A stretch of 64,000 bases of DNA from Ovis canadensis (GCF_042477335.2 NC_091255.1:14858501-14922500), one strand, 5' to 3'; positions 48,467 through 59,326 are shown, counted from the stretch's first letter. Notes: generated from the sequence alone by a model not told the origin. A program made the numbers and translations.

Positions 48467-48735
48467 TCTTGTTGCTGTTCAGTCACTAAGTCATGTCTGA
48501 TTCTTTGCAACCCCATGGACTACAGCATGCCAGGCTTCCCTGCCTTCTCTATCTCCCAGATAGTGATTTGCTCAAATCCACTTCCATTGATTGAGTCAAT
48601 GATACTATCTGACCATCTCATCCTCTCCAATACTTTGGCCATTTGATGCAAAGAGCCAATTCATTAGAAAAGGTCCTGATGCTGAAAGATTGGAGGCAAA
48701 AGGAGAAGTGGGTGACAGAGGGTGAGGAAGATGCT
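48456..48735 (-). mobile_element. BovB 3' fragment with 5' inversion (twin priming)
   Basis: The insert (48,467-48,724) has two parts. 48,467 to about 48,636 is antisense BovB 3' end. 48,637-48,724 is the adjacent upstream BovB segment (CAATACTTTGGCCATTTGATG to GTGACAGAGGGTG) in the reverse orientation. The two meet at the same BovB coordinate, around GAGGATGAGATGG. AGGAAGATGCT lies on both sides (48,456-48,466; 48,725-48,735). This is the structure expected of twin priming. Confidence 0.85.
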
Positions 48736-48741
48736 CAGTTC

Positions 48742-49225
48742 TAAACTGAGCACATATACACAATGGAATATTACTCAGCCGTTAAAAAGAATTCATTTGA
48801 ATCAGTTCTGATGAGATGGATGAAACTGGAGCCGATTATACAGAGTGAAGTAAGCCAGAAAGAAAAACACCAATACAGTATACTAACACATATATATGGA
48901 ATTTAGGAAGATGGCAATGACGACCCTGTATGCAAGACAGGGAAAGAGACACAGATGTGTATAACGGACTTTTGGACTCAGAGGGAGAGGGAGAGGGTGG
49001 GATGATTTGGGAGAATGACATTCTAACATGTATACTATCATGTGAATTGAATCGCCAGTCTATGTCTGACGCAGGATGCAGCATGCTTGGGGCTGGTGCA
49101 TGGGGATGACCCAGGAAGATGTTATGGGGAGGGAGGTGGGAGGGGGGTTCATGTTTGGGAATGCATGTAAGAATTAAAGATTTTAAAATTTAAAAAAATA
49201 AAAATAAAAAAATAAACTGAGCACA
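48742..49225 (+). mobile_element. Young L1 3' end with 13-bp duplication
   Basis: A sense, severely 5'-truncated L1 (48,755-49,212): ORF2 C-terminal codons from the [16 protein letters not shown]-like region, 3' UTR, and A-rich tail. TAAACTGAGCACA flanks it perfectly (48,742-48,754; 49,213-49,225). It is almost identical to the 3' end of the U6-L1 chimera at 39-41 kb, so both come from the same recent subfamily. Confidence 0.93.
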
Positions 49226-50014
49226 GTTGCTCAGTCATCTGCAGCATGCCAGGCCTCCCTATTCATCACCAATCCCAGAGTTTACTCAAACTCATGTCCA
49301 TTGAGTCAGTGATGCCATCCAACCATCTCATCTTCTGTCGTCCCCTTCTCCTCCCTTGGAGTTTCAGCTTCAGCGTCAGGACTGATTTCCTTTAGGATGG
49401 ACTGGTTGGATCTCCTTGCAGTCCAAGGGACTCAAGAGTCTTCTCCAACACCACAGTTCAAAAGCTTCAATTCTTCGGTACTCAGCTTTCTTTATAGTCC
49501 AACTCTCACATCCATACATGACTCCTGGAAAAACCATAGCCTTGACTAGATGGACCTTTGTTGGAAAAGTGATGTCTGCTTTTTAATATGCTGTCTAGGT
49601 TGGTCATAATTTTTCTTCCAAACAGCAAGCATCTTTTAATGTCATGGCTGCAGTCACCATCTGCAGTGATTTTGGAGCCTCCCTAAAATAAACTCTGTCA
49701 CTGTTTCCACTCATTCCCCATCGATTTGCCATGAAGTGATGGGACTGGATGCCATGATCTTCACTTTCTGAATGTTGAGCTTTAAGCCAACTTTTTCACT
49801 GTCCCCTTTCACTTTGGTCAAGAGGCTCCTTTGTTCTTCTTTGTTTTCTGCCATAAGGGTGGTGTCATCTGCATATCTGAGGTTATTGATATTTCTCCTG
49901 GCAATTTTGATTCCAGCTTGTGCTTCATCCAGCCCAGCATTTTGTATGATGTACTCTGCATATAAGTTAAATAAAAAGGGTGACAATATACAGCCTTGAT
50001 GTACTCCTTTCCCA
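49226..50014 (-). mobile_element. BovB fragment with RT palm
   Basis: Antisense BovB with internal deletions near 49,250 and 49,355-49,380. The minus-strand frame 49,711-50,088 carries the YADD box (LRYADDTTLMAENKEEQ). The leftmost bases beside the L1 duplication belong to its tail. Confidence 0.9.
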
Positions 50015-51292
50015 ATTAAGTAAATGTGAATAGGAACAGGCATATGAATAACTACCTCAAATGTACATGGATTAAATGTTCCAACCAAAAGACATAGACT
50101 GGCTGAGTAGTTACAAAAGCAAGACCTGTATATATGCTATTAGCAAGAAACCCACCTCAGATACATCTAGGGACACATACAGACTGTAAGTGAGCAGATG
50201 GGAAAAGGTATTACATGAAAATTGAAGCCAAAAGAAAGCTGGAATAGTAATAATCACATCAGACAAATAAACTTTAAAATAAAGACTGTTGTAAGAGACA
50301 AGGAAGGACATCACATAATGATCAAGGAATCAGTCCAAGAAGAAGATAATAAAATTGCAGACATGTATGCATCCAACATAGAAGTACCTCAATATATAAG
50401 GCAAACATTAACAGCCATAAAAGGAGAAATTGACAGTAACACAATCATTGTGGAGAACTTCAGCATCCTACTTATACCAATGGACAGATCATCCAGACAG
50501 AAAGTCAATAAGGAAACAAGCCTTAAATAACTCAATAGAGCTGATAGATGAATTGATATTTATAGGACATTCCATCCAAAAGCAGCAGAATGCACTTTCT
50601 TCTCAAGTGCGCATGGAACATTCTCCAGGATAGATCACATCTTGGGCCATAAGTCAAGTCTCAGTAAATTTAAGAAAACTGAAATCATACCAAGCATCTT
50701 TCTGACCACAATACTGTATGCTTAGAAATTTATTTTTTTAAAAAAAAGTCCTCTTAAGAAACATAAACATATGAAGGCTAAACAATATGTTACTAAACAA
50801 TGGAGATCACTGAAGAAATCAAAGAGGAAATAAAAACATACCTAGAGGCAAATGACAATGAAAACGTTATAATCCAAATCCTATGGGGCACTGCAAAAGC
50901 AATCCTAAGAAGAAAATTTCTAACAATAAAATCCTACCTCAGGAAACAAGAAGGATATCAAATAAATTACCTAAAATTATACCTAAAGCAATTAGAGAAA
51001 GAAGAACAAACAAAATCCAAACTTAGTAGAAGGAAAGAAGCCATAAAGATTAGAGCAGAAATAAGTGAAAGATCAATGAAACTAAAAACTGGTTCTTGGA
51101 GAAGATAAACAAAATTGATTATCCTTTAGCCATACTCATTAAGAAACAAGGGAGAGAACTCAAATCAACAAAATTAGAAATAAAAAAGGAAAAATTACAG
51201 CTTTGACACCACAGAAATTCAAGGGTCATAAGAGACTACTAGAAGCAACTACACGCCAATAAAATGGACAACTTAGAAGAAATAGATAAATT

Positions 51293-51499
51293 CTTAGAAG
51301 GGCTTCCCTGGTGGCTCAGCTGGTAAAAATCCATCTGAAATCCGTTAGACCTGCATTTGACCCCTGGGTTGGGAAGACTTCTTGAAGAAGGGAATGGCTA
51401 CCCACTTCAGTTTTCTGGCCTGGAGAATTCCATGGACTATTACAGTCCATGGGGTCATAAACAGTAGGACGTGACTGAACGACTTTCACTTTAGAAGGT
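51293..51499 (+). mobile_element. Bov-tA SINE inside L1
   Basis: Sense copy starting GGCTTCCCTGGTGGCTCAGC and ending GACGTGACTGAACGACTTTCAC, with TTAGAAGG on both sides. Confidence 0.9.
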
Positions 51500-52387
51500 T
51501 ACAACTTTCCAAGTAGAAATAATAGAATCTTCCAGGAGGAAATAGAAAATGTGAACAGAAAATCACATGTATTGAAATTGAACCTGTTATTTAAAAACAT
51601 TCAATGAACAAAAGTACAGGACCAAATGGCTTCATAGGTGAATTCTATAAAGTATTTAGAGAATATTTAACACCTATCTTTCTGAAACTGTTCCAAAAAA
51701 TTGCAGAAGAAGCAATCCCATGTTCAACATCACTAATTATTAGAGAAATGCAAATCAAAACTACAACAAGCTATCACCTCACACTAGTTAGAATGGCTAT
51801 CATCAAAAATCTATGAACAACAAATGCTGGAGAGGGAGTAGGGAAAAGGAAATATCCTGCACGGCTTATCAGAATGTAAACTGATACAGTCACTATGGAG
51901 AACAGTATGGAGGTTCCTAAAAAAAAAAAAAAAATAGAGCTACCATATGATCCAGCAACCCTAATCCTGGTCATATTCCTGGAGAAAACCATACTTTTGA
52001 AAGATGAATGCACCCCGATGTTCATTGCAGCACTGTTTACAATAGACAGAACATGGGGAAGCAACCTAAATGTCCATCAATAAACTGATGAATAAAGAAG
52101 ATGTGATACATACATACAGTGGAATTTTACTCACTGAAGTAATTACTCAATGAAGTAATGCCATTTTCAGCAAAATGGGTGGACACAGACTGTCAAACTG
52201 AACTAAGTCAGTCAGAAAGAGAATACATATCATATGATATAACATATATGTGTTCTAAGAAATGGTACAAGTGAACTTATTCACAAACAGAAATAGAGTT
52301 ACAGATGTAGAAAACAATCTTATGGTTACCAGAAGGATGGGAGGGATGGATAAACAGGAGATTAGAATCAACATACGCACACTACTA

Positions 52388-52617
52388 TATATAAACAAGC
52401 AAGCTAGTCATTCAGTCATGTCCAACTCTCTGTGACCCATGGACTGTAGCCCGCCAGGCTCCTCTGTCCATGGAATTCTCCAGGCAAGAATACTGGAGTG
52501 GGTTGCCATTTCCTAATCCAGGAGATCTTCCTGACCCAGGGATCAAACCCAGGTATCTTGCATTGCAGACAGATTCTTTACCATCTGAGCCACCAGGAAA
52601 GTCCTATACATAAACAA
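52388..52617 (-). mobile_element. Bov-tA SINE inside L1
   Basis: Antisense copy ending TCTGAGCCACCAGGAAAGTCC. ATATAAACAAGC on the left and ACATAAACAAGA on the right are diverged target copies. Confidence 0.9.
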
Positions 52618-52965
52618 GATAGCTAATAAGAGCTTACTATATAGCACAGGGAACTGTACTCAGTATTCTGTAATAAACTATATGGAAAAGGAATCTAAAA
52701 AGCAGTGGATATATGTATATGTATAACTGATACAGTGTTACACAGCAGAAAGTAACAATATTGTAAATCAACTATACATCAATTAAAAAAATTAACAAAA
52801 TAAAATAAATAAATCCCAAAAGATATTGACTTGGTAAAAAAAAAAATAATGCCATATAGGTTTTAAAATATCAGTACATTTAAAACGAATTGCAACACTA
52901 ACATGCAAGAGAGCAAGAGTTAAATAGTTCTAATCTTTTACATTGATTAAAGTGATAAAAATTAT

Positions 52966-53112
52966 ATCAGACTTTATTTTATTTTTTTAGTTATTCTCTT
53001 TTTAAAATTAATTTACCTATTTTAATTGGAGGCTAATTACTTTATAATAATGTAGTGGTTTTTGCCATACAGTGAAATGAATTAGCCATGGGTGTACATA
53101 CATCAGACTTTA
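52966..53112 (-). mobile_element. Short LINE 3'-end insertion with 11-bp duplication
   Basis: The insert (52,977-53,101) contains TTTTAATTGGAGGCTAATTAC and AATTAGCCATGGGTGTACAT. ATCAGACTTTA lies on both sides (52,966-52,976; 53,102-53,112). It is the same terminal segment as at 14.7, 17.0, 19.5 and 21.5 kb. Confidence 0.88.
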
Positions 53113-53269
53113 AAAAACGAAGTATTCATGTTTTATTATCAAGAATATATATTAAAGAATTTGTTAAAGAATGTGTAATCAACAAGATAACAATAGGTGG
53201 AATTGGAATAGTGATTAATGAATGGAATAAATGAAATGAAAAAATAGATACTTATTTAATCCCAGGTAT

Positions 53270-53655
53270 GTTTATAATCACTTGAAATCTACATGATTAA
53301 ATATTCACCCTAATAGACAAAGATTTTCACAATGAAAAACTCAATCATATGCTGCTTACAGGAAACACAGTTTAAATATAGAAGGTTGAAAGTAAAAGCC
53401 TAGATAAAGAGAGATGGAATAGCTATACACATATCATATAAAATAAACCTGAAGTTAAAATCACTAATCTTGAATTTTAAAGCGAATTTCAAAGTGATAA
53501 AAGAGTCAATCACCAGGAAGACAGCACAATCATAAATTATTTTACAGCCAATAATATCACTTCAAATTTTATAAATAAAAAACTTGAGAGAAGTAGGAAA
53601 AATAGACAAACCCAGCATTATAATGGGAGGTTTTAACATACCTATTTCAAGAGGT
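53270..53655 (+). repeat. Old L1 ORF2 endonuclease-region fragment
   Basis: CAATCATATGCTGCTTACAGG, TTTAAATATAGAAGGTTGAAAG and GACAAACCCAGCATTATAATG follow the order of L1 ORF2. Too decayed for a frame. Confidence 0.6.
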
Positions 53656-53816
53656 GAGTGACAAACTTATGTGTTCAGTAAGAATACAGTTCTGCACTAT
53701 ACAGTTAGGAAATCTGTATTCTTTTCATACCAGATTTGCCTGTGTTTGGTTTTGCTTTGGTGTTTCTCTCTTTCTGTGTGTGTTTGGGAGGGAGAGAACG
53801 CTTTTAGAGAAGTATC

Positions 53817-54158
53817 TCTGGTCTTACTGGAAAGAGTGATACATCCTGAATAAGTCCTGAATAATAAAAATGCTTTTATTTTTCTTCAAGTGCAAACAAC
53901 AGGTGGTATTTTTGGTAAAGAACTCACCCACCAGTGCAGGAGACAAGGGTTTGATCCCTAGGTCAGAAAGATCCCCTGAAGGAGGATATGATAACCTCCT
54001 CTAGTCTCTTTGGCTGGAAAATCCCATGGACAGAGGAGCCTGATGGTCACAAAGAGTCTGACATGACTGAGTGACTGAGCACTGTTTGGTCTTATTGGAG
54101 AGAGTGACACACCCTGACTAATGAAAATATTTTTATTCTCATTCAAGTGAAACAAAGT
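53817..54158. repeat. Direct repeat of about 75 bases flanking a SINE
   Basis: Copy A at about 53,817-53,900 (GGTCTTACTGGAAAGAGTGAT ... TCTTCAAGTGCAAACAAC) and copy B at about 54,086-54,158 (GGTCTTATTGGAGAGAGTGAC ... CATTCAAGTGAAACAAAG). Copy A has an extra GTCCTGAAT-like repeat. The Bov SINE lies exactly between them. Confidence 0.8.
53901..54083 (+). mobile_element. Bov-tA SINE
   Basis: Sense copy with a worn head (GGTGGTATTTTTGGTAAAGAAC), CACCAGTGCAGGAGACAAGG, and the end ACATGACTGAGTGACTGAGCAC. It sits between the two direct-repeat copies. Confidence 0.88.
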
Positions 54159-54570
54159 AGGCTATTGTGTTTCTAGGGAATGGTTCTCCTTACCATTCTG
54201 AAAGGATGAACAGGAAGCCAAGGTTTGGGTTCTTTCTAAAGGCCACTAAGCTCTTTAAAAACAGACCACTGATTCTTTTTATTAGAACACAGAAGGACAA
54301 TGAGAGTTTTGCAATCAGAAAAGGGAATTGAGAGAGAAGAAAGAAGGAACCAGGACTCAAGCACTTACCTAGGTGCTCCATCTGAGAGGGCTCTTCTAAG
54401 GAGAGTGCAGAGGCAGTACATCGGGAGAAGAATCTCATTGCAGGGTTGTGCTGAACTACTGGCTCATCCTGTCTCCGGAGAACCTTTTGTGAGCATCCCT
54501 TCCCAGCTCTAAGTTCTGTAATATCACATTAGTAGAATAAAATCACCTGTGATAGGAATATTCACACCAT
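54159..54570. other. No gene recognised
   Basis: About 410 bases of unassigned sequence. Overlapping 70-82 codon frames on both strands carry no domain. Confidence 0.4.
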
Positions 54571-54764
54571 GAAAGTGAAAGCTGCTCAGTCGTGTCTGAC
54601 TCTTTGTGATCTCATGGACTCTCCAGTCCATGGAATCCTCCAGGCCAGAATACTGGAGTGGGTAGCCTTTCCCTTCTCCAGGGGATCTTCCCAACCCAGG
54701 GACCAAACCCAGGTCTCCCACATTGCAGGCAGATTCTTTACCAACTGAGCTACAAGGGAAGCCC
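54571..54764 (-). mobile_element. Bov-tA SINE
   Basis: A well-preserved antisense copy from TGAAAGTGAAAGCTGCTCAG to GAGCTACAAGGGAAGCCC. Confidence 0.93.
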
Positions 54765-54773
54765 TTTTCACTT

Positions 54774-55302
54774 TCACTTCACCATCAGTTCAGTTCAGTT
54801 CAGTCGCTCAGTCATGTCCGACTCTTTGTGACGCCATGAATCGCAGCACGCCAGGCCTCCCTGTCCATCACCAACTCCCAGAGTTCACTCAGACTCACGT
54901 CCATCGAGTCAGTGATGCCATCCAGGCATCTCATCCTCTGTCGTCCCCTTGTCCTCCTGCCCCCAATCCCTCCCAGCATCAGAGTCTTTTCCAGTGAGTC
55001 AACTCTTCACATGAGGTGGCCAAAGTACTGGAGCTTCAGCTTTAGCATCATTCCTTCCAAAGAAATCCCAGGGCTGATCTCCATCAGAATGGACTGGTTG
55101 GATCTCCTTGCAGTCCAAGGGACTCTCAAGAGTCTTCTCCAACACCACAGTTCAAAAGCATCAGTTCTTTGGCGCTCAGCCTTCTTCACAGTCCAACTCT
55201 CACATCCACACATGACCAAAGGAAAAACCATAGCCTTGACTAGACGGACCTCAGTTGGCAAAGTAATGTCTCTGCTTTTCAATATGCTATCTATCACTTC
55301 AC
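54774..55302 (-). mobile_element. BovB 3' fragment with 9-bp duplication
   Basis: Antisense BovB (54,783-55,293) between TCACTTCAC copies (54,774-54,782; 55,294-55,302). The minus-strand frame at 55,007-55,297 shows CGCESWTVKKAE and FELWCWRRLLRVPW, the ORF2 C-terminus. It belongs to the younger subgroup with AAAGAAATCCCAGGG. Confidence 0.94.
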
Positions 55303-55570
55303 GATAGACATTGGCAAATGCTTCAAGTCAAGACTTTTTGAGGGAAGCTGGTTAATAGACATTTACCACTATACCACTGCCTGAGGACTACCGTCTGATG
55401 CCCTGGACTAAACAGGACCAGGAAAAAGAACTCCAGTCTCTCAATCACATGACTATTTGACAGGGTAAGTTACCTGTTGGAGACACAACCCATTGGGAAA
55501 ATGGACCCAATACTAGCCACTATTTTATTCAGTCACTGTATAATTGGAAACTTCGTTCTACCTGTACCCA
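55303..55570. other. Unassigned provirus target flank
   Basis: About 270 bases. One plus frame (from about 55,359) is open for some 70 codons with a single TGA at 55,458-55,460 and appears to continue across the provirus insertion site. I do not recognise the product, and the length is within chance. Confidence 0.35.
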
Positions 55571-55574
55571 CAAT

Positions 55575-55977
55575 TGATGGGACCTGACCTGAGCCATGAC
55601 AGGCTCGACAGGGCACACTAGGCCTAAGCCTCAGGTTCTTGTAAGCATGAGTCATAATTCTAGGAAGCCCCACCAAGGTCCCTGATGACACCAAGGTCCC
55701 TGGTGACACCAAGGTCCCCCCCCCCCCCGATGACGGCAAGGTTAAGTCAATCACCACGATGACCCAAGGTTGAGTCAATCACCACACTATTGCTGAGACA
55801 AAAGACCACATGTATATAAGCAGCTGTGATTCAGACCTCGGGGTTCTCGTCAAGATTCCACTGCGCTGGATGAGACTTGAGCCCTAGATTGAGCTAGCAA
55901 TAAACCCCTTTATGTTTTTGCATTGCTGTGGACTTCTTATTCTCTCAGTTTTGGGGACTCGGACACTGGGCATAACA
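55575..55977 (+). repeat. 5' LTR of the provirus (403 bp)
   Basis: It begins TGATGGGACC and ends CATAACA. U3 has three copies of an 18-base unit (CACCAAGGTCCCTGATGA-type, 55,671-55,733) and a 13-base C run (55,716-55,728). A second tandem pair is built on AAGGTTRAGTCAATCACCAC. TATATAA lies at 55,813-55,819 and AATAAA at 55,909-55,914. Confidence 0.95.
55813..55819 (+). promoter_or_regulatory. LTR TATA box
   Basis: TATATAA followed by GCAGCTGTGATTCAG. The same box is at 59,575-59,581 in the 3' LTR. It would set the U3/R transcription start about 25-30 bases downstream. Confidence 0.8.
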
Positions 55978-55979
55978 TT

Positions 55980-55997
55980 TGGGGCTCGTCCGGGGTT
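55980..55997 (+). promoter_or_regulatory. Primer binding site, tRNA-Pro type
   Basis: TGGGGCTCGTCCGGGGTT starts two bases after the LTR. It fits the 3' end of tRNA-Pro used by murine-leukaemia-type viruses apart from one G fewer and a change near the end. Confidence 0.82.
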
Positions 55998-56298
55998 CCT
56001 TTTAACTGAGGGGAATAACACCCTCCTGGCAGAAGGGGTTCCTTAACCTGAAAGAGGTCGACCTAGCCGGCATAAGGCTGAGGCCCGGCATTGTGCTGGG
56101 AAGGCGGCTGGCTCTGTGGACACCTTGTTGGTAAGATAACCTCAAGGGAAAGGAAGTTTTAGGGGGGGCCCAAGAAGACCTAGTGCTGTGTTCTCAGCCG
56201 ATGTGTATTTGTTATCTGTTTGTAGTGTCTGTGTGAGTGCTGGCATTGTCTCTGTACCTTGTGTGTTCATTTTGTCTCCTGTGTTCTTCTCTGTAATC
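55998..56298 (+). other. Proviral leader
   Basis: About 300 bases between the primer site and the Gag start. It would hold the packaging signal and possibly a splice donor. I cannot single these out with confidence. Confidence 0.5.
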
Positions 56299-57703
56299 AT
56301 GGGGCAAGCAACTTCTACTCCTTTGTCCCTTATGACTGAGACTTTTTATTCCCCAGAACTTTAGTTCCCCTCCCCCCACTTCGTCTATCCCACAGGTACT
56401 TGTTGTGGAAACATCCAGAGAGGAAGAACACAAAGGGTGCAACGGCCAGGTAAAGCCGGTATTCCAAGAATTCTCACCATATCCTAACCTAATTGACCTA
56501 GAAACTGATCTCTCCCCACCCCACTATGTGCATCCGCCTTTGCCCCCTCGGGTACCTCAGATTTCGTCTGGAGGAACGTGAAGGGATACAGAACCTTCAG
56601 CCCCAACCCAGGAAGGGGGCCCCACCCAGGGAACTCGGGAAAAACTAGGGGAGTCCCCAATATGGGGGACGAAGATAACCCAGAAGCCCCCCACCTCCAC
56701 GGTCCGGGCACTTCCTGTTCGGGTGGGGCCAGCCCACCCAGACGGGGAACGAATGTACCAATACTGGCCCTTTTCCACTAGTGATTTATATAATTGGAAA
56801 ACTCAAACCCCTTCATTCTCGGAAAAGCCTCAGGGCCTCATTGACCTTTTAGAATCCATTCTTTTCACCCATAACCCCACTTGGGATGATTGTCAGCAGC
56901 TATTACAAGTGCTTTTCACCACAGAGGAATGTGAATGGATGTTGTTGGAAGCATGGAAGAATGTTCCAGGGGTAGATGGGAGACCTACAATGCAACCTAA
57001 TCTGATTGATGAGGGATTCCCCCTGACGTGGCCCCGATGGGACTTCGAGGGCGCTAAAGGTAGGGAGCATCTCTGAGTGTACCGCCAGACTCTTATGGCT
57101 GGTCTCCGAGCAGCTGCCAAAAAACCAACAAATTTGGCTAAGGTAAATCTGGTTAGACAGGAGCCAAATGAGAGCCTGGTAGCCTTCCTTGAGGGATTAA
57201 TGGAAGCTTTTATGCAGTATACCCCCATGGACCCACAGGCCGATGAGTCATGCATGGCAGTTATGCTAGCATTTGTGAATCAGGCAGCCCCGGATATCAG
57301 GAGGAAACTGCAGAAAATAGAGGGATTAGGGGAACAATCCATACAAGACCTGGTGAGGGCAACAGAGATGGTTTTTAACCATAGGGAAACTCCAGAAGAA
57401 AAAAAAGAATGTGTTAGAGGGAAAGAGAGAGAGTTCAGGGCCAAGGAAAATCACAAGAATCAAAAAGAATTAGCCCAGATATTCTTTGCAGGGGTGAGAC
57501 AAGGAGCTAATTCTCAGGGAACTAGTAAAGTCAGGCCGAGAGACAAAAGAAAAAGACTAAGAAAGGACCAATGTGCATATTGTCAAGAGCGAGGACACTG
57601 GAGAAGAGAGTGCCCTAAAAGAAAACCGGGGGAAAAGCCCACCAGGGAAGAAGCACCTTCCCCAGGGGCCCACGTCTTATATGCAGGAGATGATAGCAAT
57701 TAG
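56299..57703 (+). pseudogene. gag: Proviral gag, disrupted
   Basis: Gag is the structural polyprotein of the particle. The start ATG (56,299-56,301) gives Met-Gly-Gln, the myristoylation context of gammaretroviral Gag. A TAG follows at 56,362-56,364 and the frame shifts soon after. From about 56,395 the reading frame is open to 57,700 except for TGA at 56,579-56,581 and TGA at 57,074-57,076. Visible parts: a PPHY late-domain-like motif near 56,517-56,528; a capsid region at about 56,750-57,430 with a major-homology-type stretch (RQEPNESLVAFLEGLMEAF near 57,155-57,215); a charged segment; and one zinc knuckle CX2CX4HX4C at 57,572-57,613. Apart from the three stops it is far better preserved than pol. 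Confidence 0.9.
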
Positions 57704-57740
57704 GGGGGTCAGGGCTCAGCCCCCCTCCCCAAGTCCTGGG
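57701..57740 (+). promoter_or_regulatory. Gag-Pol amber readthrough site
   Basis: Gag ends in TAG (57,701-57,703) followed by GGGGGTCAGGGCTCAGCC and a C-rich stretch, in the same frame as the protease codons. This matches the layout of the gammaretroviral readthrough signal, where a short purine spacer and a downstream pseudoknot let a fraction of ribosomes pass the UAG. The upstream breaks mean it is a relic here. Confidence 0.75.
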
Positions 57741-59326
57741 TAACTATACATGTGGAGGGGAAACTGGTCGGCTTCATGGTGGACACAGGGGCCTAATACT
57801 CAGTCCTTACTCCTCGTCAAGTGAGAGAATTTCTTGGGACTGTTGGGTGTTGCAGGCTGTGGATCTTGGGGTTTGCTGAAAAGGCCCAGCCATTATATGA
57901 AGGGAGCAAAGAGAGTAAAAACTGGACATGGACTGAGCAATGAGACAGGCATTTCAAGAACTTCGGCCAGCTCTGCTGAAAGCCCCAGCCCTTGCTCTCC
58001 CTAACCCGTCTAAGCCCTTCCAACTGTTTGTGGATAAAAAACTGGGAGTAGGAAAGGGAGTCTTGATGCAGCAATGGGGGCCTTGAAAGCAACCTGTAGC
58101 CTACCTCTCTAAAAGACTGGACCCAGTGGCCACGGGGTGGCCTCCCTGCCTCCGAATCATCGCAGCCACTGCTCTCCTGGTCCATGATGCTGACAAGTTA
58201 ACGTATGGACAACAGCTACTGGTCTACACTCCCCATGCCATTGAAGGGATTCTCAAGCAGCCCTCGGAGACTGTAAAACCCCCATATTGACTGTGGGATT
58301 GCCACCCCCGGGAATGGGAACCCTGCCCCCGACCCCCGAGTATTCTTCCACTCTAAGCTAGATTAAAGAGAATGCCAACTGTCTGGAGGGCAAAAATGGA
58401 TGGTATCGGGACCAAAATGACAACTTGTTGCTTCTGGCTAACTTGGGTCGACACCGTTGCATGTACCTACGTCAGACCACCCATCTGGGAGGAAAAAAAA
58501 AGACTCTAGCACTCTTACAGACAGCGCGTCTGTGGTTTCCCCGACAAAAGGCATAGTCTGTGCCTGTAAGGTGTGCCAGACGATGAGACCAGGAAAAGGA
58601 CAGCACACGGGTATGAGGTACCAGGGAGAAAGGCCGGGACAACACTGGGAGATAGATTTTACAGAGGTAAGGCCAAGCAAGTATGGGTACCATTATCTGT
58701 TAGTTCTGGTTGATACTTCTCTGGGTGGGTAGAAGCATATCCCACTAAGAGGGAAATAGCAATAAGGGTAGCTAAAAAACTCCTAGAAGAGATAGTGCCT
58801 AGGTTTGGGCTGCCAGTAACCATCGGCTCTGATAATGGACCTGCTTTTGTGAGTCAAATTGTTCAGGGACTGGCCTTAGCTCTGGGCACCAAATGGAAAC
58901 TACATTGCAAATACAATCCCCAGAGCTCAGGACAGGTAGAAAAAAATGAATCGGACTCTGAAAAAAAAAACTTTGGCAAAACTGGCAATAGAGACTGGTG
59001 GGGACTGGGTGACTCTCCTTCCCTTTGCTCTCTTCTGAGCGTGTAATACCGCCCCAAACAGCATCAAATCAAGACATTAAAGCCTAGATGGAAGGGCCCT
59101 TATGTTGTTCTTACTACCCCTACTGCCCTGAAGGTCGACGGTATTGGACCTTGGGTGCACTGTAACCACGTGTGCTGTGCCACTCTGGAAGAACACGAAA
59201 AGGCCCAGAGAGAATGGAAGGTGACACCACATCCCTCCAACCCTTTAAAGATGAAGCTCACCCGTCGACAGGACCCAGACGAATCACCCTGGACCCTCAG
59301 ATAGAGGAAGATTCCTCTATATGATC
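57704..59326 (+). pseudogene. pol: Proviral pro-pol remnant
   Basis: Pol would provide protease, reverse transcriptase, RNase H and integrase. The protease starts right after the amber codon and has the active-site DTGA (57,782-57,793), followed at once by TAA (57,794-57,796). Most of RT, including the YVDD palm site, is deleted: sequence jumps near 57,900-57,930 to the RT connection region (58,000-58,265; [29 protein letters not shown]). RNase H is almost gone. Integrase is the largest piece: CX2C of the zinc domain near 58,569-58,580, the three catalytic acidic codons at 58,655, 58,831 and 58,939, with a frameshift between the first and second, and the C-terminal GPY-type domain to about 59,290. 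No env follows. Confidence 0.88.

Larger units (their letters stand above)
50016..52814 (+). mobile_element. Old L1 ORF2 to 3' end, with SINEs
   Basis: Sense L1 beginning in the endonuclease region (CAAATGTACATGGATTAAATG, CAAGAAACCCACCTCAGATAC) and reaching the 3' end (CACAGCAGAAAGTAACAATATTG, A-rich tail). It includes the codons IPMDRSSRQK around 50,480. A deletion joins the palm region to the C-terminal region near 51,720 (AAGCAATCCCA then TGTTCAACATCACTAATT). SINEs sit at 51,297 and 52,388. No long frame survives. Confidence 0.85.
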
